DNA from: Adiantum capillus-veneris
Taxonomy: Eukaryota; Streptophyta; Polypodiopsida; Polypodiales; Pteridaceae
Assembly: GCA_014529385.2 (NCBI GenBank)
Contig: CM043957.1
Span: 70,120,003 to 70,184,002, forward strand
Reading direction: 5' to 3'
DNA: 64,000 nt
Part shown: positions 56,612 to 64,000 of the stretch, one piece after another
How the letters are laid out: each line of letters opens with the position of its first letter
Position numbering within the stretch: the first letter of the stretch is position 1
Position numbers and translations under genes: made by a program
The notes under the pieces: generated by a model
The model's database searches: none
Seen by the model: only the letters and a program-made list of their open reading frames with translations
What the model was told of the DNA's origin: nothing

Positions 56612-58853
56612 GCCGAGTGGGCATTTAGTGTAGAGTGCACTTATGATCCTTCTGTCCATGATGCATGCTTGTCAGTTGCTGCAGATGCTTATGTGTGGTA
56701 CTTTGATAGTGGTGCTACGAAACACATTACATCTCATCATGACTTGTTTACGTCTCTAGCTTGAGGATGTCCCTCATGGGAATATAGTCACTTGTGCCAA
56801 CGATGCCTCTTATCCGGTCCAGGGAAAGGTTGTGCTGACTACTATAAACGACAATTCTTTCACACTTGTTGATGCATTGTATGTACCCGGGATCAAGAAG
56901 AATATATTGTCTATATCTGCACTTGCTATACTTGGTCTTGTAGTCAAATTTGTGGACGACAGATGTTTAGTTCATGATCTCAGTTTTGGTGATGAAATTG
57001 TTGCATATGGCATTTTATGTCGTGGGCTGTAATAAGCTTACTTTGTATGACAAGTATGAGAAGAATTTTGCAAATGCAACTGTGCATGCAAAGGCTATTT
57101 CAAATGAAAAACTTTGGCATGCACGTTTTGGGCATCTGAATTTTTCCAGTTTGCTACGTTTGAAAAATTTGATATGGTTGCTTCTTTACCGCCTCTTGAA
57201 GCACTTGTGAAGCATGTTTGTGAAGGTGGTATTTTGGGTAAGATGCAACGTTCAAAGTTTCCAAAGGATGGTTCAGTTAGGGCTACATGTAGATTGCAAC
57301 TTGTGCGTAGTGATATTTGTGGGCCTATGCAAAGTCCGTCCTTGGGTAATTACCTTTACTTCATGAATTTTATTGATGATTACTCCAAGCATGCATGGGT
57401 GTATCCATGTAAAGCTAAGTCCAAAGTATTTATGTGCTTCAAGCAACTTTTGGCTATGGCTAAAAATGTCTCTAAATGTACTGTGGGCACCCTCCGTTCA
57501 CATCCAGAGGGAGAGTATATGTCTCATTGAGTTTAATGCATTTCTCGCTAGTTGTGGAATAAAACACCAAGGTATATTTCCGCATACACCTTTAAAAAAA
57601 TGGTGTTTCTAAAAGGAAGAACATGTTGCTTATGTAGATGGCACGATGTATGGTCAAGAGTCAAGCTTTTCCACATTCGTTTTGGCTTCAGGACATCCTG
57701 TGTGCTACTTATGTACTCAACAGGTATCCTATGGAAGCTTTCAAGTTTATGACCCCATATGAAGCATGGCATGATAGAAATCCATCTATTGATCACATGC
57801 GTGTTTTTGGCTGTTTGGGTTATGCTTTGGTGCCACAAACGCAACGCACAAAAATTGGATGATAAGGCTGTTAAATGCATTTTTGTTGGTTACAATACTG
57901 AAAGAAAAGTTTACAAGTTGTACCATCCGCATTCACAAGATGTTGTGTTTGTGGAAGATTCTGGTCAGCCCTTGTTGCCATGTACTAGAGACAATAATGT
58001 AAGCTCACATGACACTTATGACAGTTTGTTGCCTCTTTTTAGTGGTGGAAATTTGAATGTCCATTCGAATGAGGCAAATGTACAGCCTATGGGGGTTTCA
58101 AAAAATGATATGGATCAGCCTTTTAATGATGCAGATGTATATGATATACTTGATGTGGAAAGGGCTGATAATGAGCAGGCTAGAGGTATGCCAAAATGAC
58201 TGGTGCATACTTTTCATGACATTAATTTGAATGCACCTTTGTTTAGTCGTACTTGTTCAGGTTCTTGCCATGCATCTTATGCATCAGATTGTTATGCTTT
58301 GGTTTTTTCTAGCTTATGTGATGTAGAGGAACCTTTGTCTTTTGATGAAGCATAGAATGACTGCCATGCAATCAAAATATGATGCACTTACAAAAAATGA
58401 CACATGAACTTTATGTGGTTTTCCTCGTGGAAAAAGGCCATTGGTACAAAGTGGGTTTACAAGAAACATAAGCCGGATGGTGAGATTGCTGTCTATAAGG
58501 CTCGTCTTGTTGCAAAAGGCTATGCACATTTCAAAGGCACAAATTATGAAGAGACTCTTACTCCCACTTGTTGTGTGACTACTATGAATTTTCTATGTGC
58601 ATTGGGAGCTCATTTTGGATGGGATGTACATCAATGAGACATTGTTATTTCTTTCTTGAATGGTGATATATTTGAGGAAGTTTATGTAACGTAGCCTCGC
58701 TCTTTTGTCATAAAATGACAAGAAGATAAAGCGTGTAAATGTAAGAAAGCTTTGTATGGGTTGAAGAAGTCTCCTTATTCTTGGTATAAGAAAGCTCACA
58801 CTATTTGGTTAAATGAGGTTTGCGTAATAGTCCAATAGAAAGTACTTTGTATG
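56612..58853 (+). pseudogene. Copia-D protease, integrase and reverse transcriptase remnants
   Basis: Protease site WYFDSGATKH near 56698, integrase zinc site with CEGG in place of CEGC (ORF 57114-57530), integrase core (FIDDYSKHAWV), then a polymerase start with IGTKWVYK (58404-58637), with several stops and shifts. It stops mid-polymerase before motif C, at the new inverted-repeat end (58854). Confidence 0.85.
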
Positions 58854-58888
58854 CATTAGGAATTGTTTGGGGTCTTCATGGGCCCTTT
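58854..58888 (+). mobile_element. Left end of a second CATTAGG-type element
   Basis: 35 bp starting CATTAGGAA and keeping TGGGGT and GGGCC at the same positions as the 46664 repeat. They begin abruptly inside the copia-D polymerase and are cut by the copia-A LTR at 58889. The remainder would lie beyond the window, after copia-A. Confidence 0.5.
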
Positions 58889-59171
58889 TGTTGAAGATGA
58901 TGAAACAGGAAACAGAAGGAAGACAGCAACTCAGAGTAGGAAGAAGATGGAGAAGGAGAAGACACAGAGCTTGTGTACGAGATCTCTGTAGTCTCTCTCT
59001 TTCTCTGTATTAGAATAATAGAGTATATACAAACTCAGAGCTACAAAGCTTATATGAAACCCTAAGAGATAAGGTGTCCTTTCACACCAGATGTCCAGGG
59101 GGAAAAACCCAGTGGGAGAAAAGTGCCCCTGGTGAAGCGCGTATACACACTAACACTACTACATGTCTACA
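58889..59171 (-). repeat. Copia-A 3' LTR
   Basis: 283 bp, plus-strand ends TGTTGAAGATG...CATGTCTACA. It includes a CT-rich stretch near 58989-59007. Confidence 0.93.
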
Positions 59172-59218
59172 AATCCCCCCTCTAGTGATAGTGTGAATCC
59201 GTACAAGGTAGCAGATCA

Positions 59219-62200
59219 TCATGTGTATGAGAGTAAGCCCAAAGATTTTCGGAAAGCTTCAAACTTTTCTCGTGATAACTCCTGTGTAGGACAGTAAGCT
59301 AGTGTGATCTCCCCTGCATGTAGCCTTTCCCTGACATAGTGGTAGTGAACCTCTATGTGCTTTGTTCTTTCATGAAATACTGGATTCCTTGCAACTGCCA
59401 TAGCACTCTGACTGTCAATGAAAATGGTAGTGGGTGCCTGTTGACACTCACAAAGATCTGCCAATAACCTGCGTATCCATACACAATCAACTGTTGCCGT
59501 GAAAGCTGCCCTGTACTCAGCTTCACAAGTTGATGTAGCCACTGTGGGTTGCTTCTTGCTTAGCCAAGATATACATGCATTTCCCAAGAAAAAACAATTC
59601 CTACTTGTGGAATGTCGTGTGTCAAAATCACCAGCCCAATCTGAATCGCTGTAACCAAGAAGCTGCATAGAACTGTGCTTTCCATACATATCCCCCCTTG
59701 AAAAGAACATGGAAAGATTAGGGGTACCTGAAAGGTAACGAAGTATGCGCTTCACAGCCTGCCAATGATGCATACCTGGGCTGTGCATAAATCTGCTTGC
59801 TTGTGAAACCCCAAATTGAATGTCTGGACGAGTGTTGCCTGCCAAATATATCAAGAAACCAACCGCTGTTGCATAAGTATGTACATCAAAAGGTTTTCCA
59901 GCATCGTGCATGCTCAACTTTGATCCAGTTTCTACGGGTGTAGAGATTGGTTTACAATTTTGCATACCAAACTTGTCCAAAATTTTATGCAAATATTTTG
60001 CCTGCAACATGTATATGCCATCCTCTGATTGCACAAACTGAATACCCAAGTAATAATGTAGCAAAACAAGATCAGACATCTCAAAGGTTTTTCTCAAAGC
60101 ATCTTTAAACGCTTCAATTTCATCTGCAGTATTGCCTGTAAGAAGCATATCATCCACATAAAGTGTTAGCATAATGAGAACTCCATCTCTCTTTTTGACA
60201 TACAAAGTACTTTTTGTTGGACTATTCTGAAATCCCTGGCCAATCAAATAAGTATGTATCTTCTCATACCATGCTCTTGGAGCCTCTTTGAGACCATTCA
60301 AAGCTTTACGCAATCTACATACCTTTTGCTCTTGACCTTTTACAACAAAACCACTTGGTTGACTTACATAAACTTCTTCCTGCAAATCACCATTCAAAAA
60401 AGCAGTTTTGATATCCAACTGATGCACTTTCCAACCATAATGAGCACCAATTGCAACTAGTGATCTAATTGTGGACACACGAGAAGTAGGAGCAAAGGTT
60501 TCATCATAATCTATACCTTTCTGTTGCGCATAGCCTTTTGCCACAAGCCTTGCTTTGTACCTGTCAACAATACCATCTTGTTTCCTTTTTACCTTAAAAA
60601 CCCACTTTGTACCAATAGGCTTTTTACCTGTAGGCGAGTCCACTAGATCCCATGTATGATTCGTATGAATAGAATCAATTTCTTGTTGCATAGCATCGTT
60701 CCACTGAACACACTCTAAAGCTTGTTCAAATGAATCAGGCTCATCTGCATCACAAAGAGTGCTAAAGCAAGCCAAATCTACTTGCTCTCTGCCAAAAGTA
60801 GTACCAGCACGTGTTTTTCGTGGCAACGGTGCATCCAACTTGCTATCCTGCAAAGTTTTTTGAACCCATTTAGGCAAGGTTCTTTCTTCCCTGAGAACTT
60901 CTTGCTCTTCACGCACAATTTCCTCTACATCATGAGGTGTCACATGCTAATCAAAAGATTGATCAAGATTATCAACCTCTTGTGATTCTTGATTCTCCAC
61001 AAAAGAAGGAAGCAAACCTTCAAATACATCATGTGTCTGCATATGAGGTACATCAAAAGCAACCATAGGTTGAGCAGTAGTTTCTGCAAAAATTACATCA
61101 CGACTTTCAAAAATCTTGTTGGTAGCAGGATTGTAAAGTCTATAACCTTTACTTCCACTACTGTACCCCACAAATATACATTTGATTGCCTTATCATCAA
61201 GCTTCCTACGTGACTGCTGAGGGATGTGAGCATAAGCAAGACAACCAAAAACACGAAGATAATTGACTGAAGGTTTTCTGTCATACCAAGATTCATATGG
61301 AGTAATGGTCTTCAAGGCATGAGTAGGACACCTGTTCAAAACATGTGCTGCACAAGCAACTGCCTCCATCCATAGCTTATGAGGCAAACTCTTAGCCTTG
61401 AGCATACATCTAGCCGTCTCCATTAAAGACCCGTTCTTCCTTTCTGCAACACTATTCTGTTGTGGTGTGTATGGCATAGTGCATTGGTGTTTAATGGCTT
61501 TCTTTCCCAAAAAATCCTTAAATGCACCTGACATGTATTCACCTCCTCGATCGGTACGAAGAGTCTGTACTTTGCAACCTGTTTCATTTTCAACCATGGC
61601 GACATAATGTTGAAAAACTGCAAACACATCTGACTTTGCTTTGAGTGGATACACCCAACAAAACCTGGAAAAGTCATCAATGAAGGTCACAAAATAAAGG
61701 CTGTTTCCTATAGATGGCGTCCTCATAGGACCACATACATCACTGTGTACAAGCTGCAACTTTCGTGTCGCTCTAACTGAACCATCCTGCGAAAATGCGA
61801 ATCTGTGCATCTTTCCAAGAACGCAACGTTCACATACATGTCTTGGTGGCATCTCCAATAAAGACAAATCATGCAGCATATTATGACGTTGTAAAGTCAT
61901 CAAACTGCCATAACTAACATGCCCAAATCTAGCATGCCACAACTCAGCATCCTGCATGGCCTGAGTCTTTGTTTCTACAATACTTACCTGAATCTGCTTT
62001 TCATAACGATCTAGCACAAATAGTCCGTTTTCCAGCGTACCTGTAGTGATAAGAGAATAACCATTCTCTCGATCTCGTACAACACATCTGTCATCCTCAA
62101 AAATGACCCGAAGACCATTTTTTGCAAGAGAGGATACAGACAACAAATTCTTCTTGATCCCTGGAACATATAAGACATCTAGCAAGCATAAATCTGAACC

Positions 62201-62566
62201 ATCTGAAATGGTAATCAAAATCTTACCAACGCCTTTGATTGGATAAGAAGCATTATTTGCACATGTCACCTTCTTTCCTGCTGGAGCTGCATCCAATGAA
62301 CAAAACAAATCCTTCCTTGAAGTAATATGCCTGGATGCACCACTATCAAAGTACCAAATCATTTGTGTCTCGTCAACACTGTAAGTAGAAAAATCTGAAC
62401 ATACTACAAAAGCATATGAATCCTGCACAAAGTTTGCAGACTCTTCTTTAGCTGTAGAAGAATCACCAGAAGCTGAAACAACCAAACTTGACTCTTTCTT
62501 CTTTTCTTTATCAATTCGCTTTTTACACTCACTAATGTAGTGACAGGTTTCTTGCAGTAGTGACAT
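59219..62566 (-). pseudogene. Copia-A pol, one internal stop and a small RNase H deletion
   Basis: Minus-strand order: protease WYFDSGASRH; integrase with HHCC zinc site and catalytic D, D, E (NSVAERKN keeps the Glu); a stop TAG at about 60944-60946 (SFD*H); reverse transcriptase with DIKTAFLNG and LYVDDMLLTG; RNase H with SDSDWAG, STCEAEYRA and IEVHYHYVRERL. Near its end the in-frame stretch that in copia-B reads DNLADLFTKA is missing, removing the region that normally holds the last catalytic Asp of RNase H. Confidence 0.9.
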
Positions 62567-63387
62567 TTACCTTTCTTCTTGGACTTGTCGGAATCACCTT
62601 TAGACTTCTCTGAAGATTGTCCTGCACTAGACTTGGAGTAATGAGCACTCTCTTTACCCTTGTTTTGGTTCTTTACAACAAGAGCATGATCCATACCATC
62701 CACCTGTAAAGACTTGTTCTTACGTGATTAATCCTCCTGCAATAGCAAAGCCACTAACTCTTCAAAATGAAGAGGCTCAGGATTAGCTCGCAAAGACAGA
62801 GTCAAAGAAGTCTGAAAAGTCAAATAAGATGATGGTAGTGAATTGAGTGTTTTGGAAACCAAGTCCTTCTCTGGAATCAATTCATCAATGCTAAGCAATT
62901 GATCTTTAAGATCCCCGATTTTTGTAAGATGCTCGACAATATCGTCACCTTCGTCCATCTGTATTTTGTCAAGTTGTTTCTTCAAAAACTCTATTCTGGC
63001 AGCGTTTCTTCCTCCAAACATAGATTGAAGAGTGTTCCAAGCATCCTTAGAAGTTCTGCAAGATCTGATATGTGGTGTGATTGTCCTCTTTATGGTTAAG
63101 GCAATCACAGCCATAGCTTGTGCATCTTTAGTATCCCATCTCTTTTGCTCTGGAGTGACTTGTGAGGGTCTTGCACCAACAGCTGCACCACGACCAGGCG
63201 TGGCAGGTGCAATGCTAACTGGACGAACTTCATCTCCAGATACATAATCCCACAATACTTTACCAACCAAAACATTTTTGGCCATAAAAGACCAAAGAGA
63301 ATAGTTAGTACCATCCAATTTGTCTTCCGATGTAAACGCACCAAAAATCTCTTTCTTCGTAGATTGAGCCATACTGTGGATGCACAC
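62566..63387 (-). pseudogene. Copia-A gag
   Basis: Gag of the copia UBN2-like type (from 63387; MAQSTKK at 63372), with LDGTNYSLWSFMAKNVLVG, KRWDTKDAQAMAVIAL and HFEELVALLLQED. A TAA at 62728 interrupts the frame; it resumes through a Lys-rich region into a zinc knuckle CHYCKK where one base is missing (about 62550), shifting into the pol frame. Confidence 0.88.
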
Positions 63388-63771
63388 AAGAGAGCAAAAT
63401 AACCTCCAAGAGATTCACAAATCTCCTCTCCAATCCAAGCAAAACTCTACACAAAATCTCAGCAGAAAGCTAAGACAAGCTGCTTCCCAAAAGATTTCTT
63501 TACCTGAAGAAAATCTGTCAAAAAGCACACCCTCTTGATCTAAACGCCTCCGAAAAGTAACTTCTGCTACGCTGCTCGGAACAAAATTATGAGGGCTCGA
63601 ACGGCTTTAAAAGGGGGGTAAAACTACAGGTCACTTGATCAGAATACTCTCGGAACGTCAAGGATGCTCCCACGAGCAAATTTTCCGAAAACTGCCTGAA
63701 AACTGCGATTGCGCGCGCGGACATGAAAACGCAAGTAGAGGCTCTGGAAATCACCTCGCTCTGATACCAAT

Positions 63772-64000
63772 TGTTGAAGATGATGAAACAGGAAACAGAA
63801 GGAAGACAACAACTCAGAGTAGGAAGAAGATGGAGAAGGAGAAGACACAGAGCTTGTGTACGAGATCTCTGTAGTCTCTCTCTCTCTGTATTAGAATAAT
63901 AGAGTATATACAAACTCAGAGCTACAAAGCTTATATGAAACCCTAAGAGATAAGGTGTCCTTTCACACCAGATGTCCAGGGGGAAAAACCCAGTGGGAGA
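63772..64000 (-). repeat. Copia-A 5' LTR (partial)
   Basis: 229 bp seen before the window ends, nearly identical to the left copy. Confidence 0.93.

Larger units (their letters stand above)
45688..58853 (+). mobile_element. Copia-B-family element (copia-D) split by later insertions
   Basis: 5' LTR 45688-45896, an intact primer-binding site TGGTATCAGAGC at 45899-45910, then gag from 46259. Gag is cut at 46663 by the 9.1-kb CATTAGG element and resumes at 55788. A 248-bp MITE sits at 56355-56602. Protease, integrase and reverse transcriptase remnants follow to 58853, where a second CATTAGG-type end begins. Point decay (stops and shifts in integrase and polymerase) shows it was old before the insertions. 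Confidence 0.9.
58889..64000 (-). mobile_element. Young Ty1/copia element (copia-A), running off the window
   Basis: LTRs at 58889-59171 and 63772 to beyond 64000, a primer-binding site complement at 63758-63769, and a polypurine tract just after 59171. The two LTRs, over the 229 bp available, differ by one substitution (GCAAC/ACAAC) plus a short change in a CT run, so insertion was recent. The left 5-bp flank is CCTTT; the right copy is out of view. Gag, protease, integrase, reverse transcriptase and RNase H are present but carry three disabling changes and a deletion. Different family from copia-B, C and D. Confidence 0.93.

Overview
This is nuclear DNA of a land plant with a large, transposon-rich genome. 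The evidence is spliceosomal introns, two genes with strongly plant-like architecture, and a dense set of nested Ty1/copia, Ty3/gypsy, LINE, MITE and TIR elements primed by a tRNA-iMet-type binding site. A fern or another large-genome non-crop lineage is plausible, but nothing here fixes the species.

Layout. 1-6.1 kb holds decayed elements: a broken ORF, a disrupted LTR with its primer-binding site, a LINE 3' fragment, a 396-bp insertion with a perfect 10-bp target duplication, and a gypsy reverse-transcriptase fragment. 6.6-15.3 kb is a plus-strand host gene for a nuclear RNA-binding protein (PWI/Nab2-like N-terminal domain, acidic linker, RRM). Its 5.6-kb intron just before the RRM is filled by head-to-tail LINE copies separated by (ATTTC)n and (CT)n tails. 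15.3-22.8 kb is AT-rich intergenic DNA. 22.8-27.8 kb is a complete but disabled copia element (copia-B). 29.0-37.9 kb is a nest: a deleted copia (copia-C), then a gypsy, then a gag-only LTR element inside the gypsy. 40.5-42.9 kb is the second host gene, a minus-strand TPR/DnaJ-like protein. 44.6-45.7 kb is a fossil L1-type LINE. 45.7-58.9 kb is another copia (copia-D), and 58.9-64 kb is a young minus-strand copia (copia-A) running off the end.

The most interesting object is a 9,124-bp element (46664-55787) with 41-bp terminal inverted repeats starting CATTAGGAAG, inserted in the gag of copia-D. It carries four gene-like units in two inward-facing pairs, with a 155-bp hairpin between the convergent 3' ends. 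One unit is an intact 443-residue ORF whose last ~100 residues are a histone H3 fold with CenH3-leaning features, behind a long proline-rich, coiled-coil and basic tail. Another is a multi-exon gene that may encode the recombinase. A second inverted-repeat end of the same type begins at 58854. I know of no described mobile element that encodes a histone-fold protein of this kind, but I could not search for one.

How the parts relate: the two host genes look ordinary and otherwise intact, apart from 5' ends not identified here. Everything else is mobile DNA layered in a readable order, and many of its in-frame stop codons look like C-to-T changes of CAG/CAA, as expected for methylated plant transposons.
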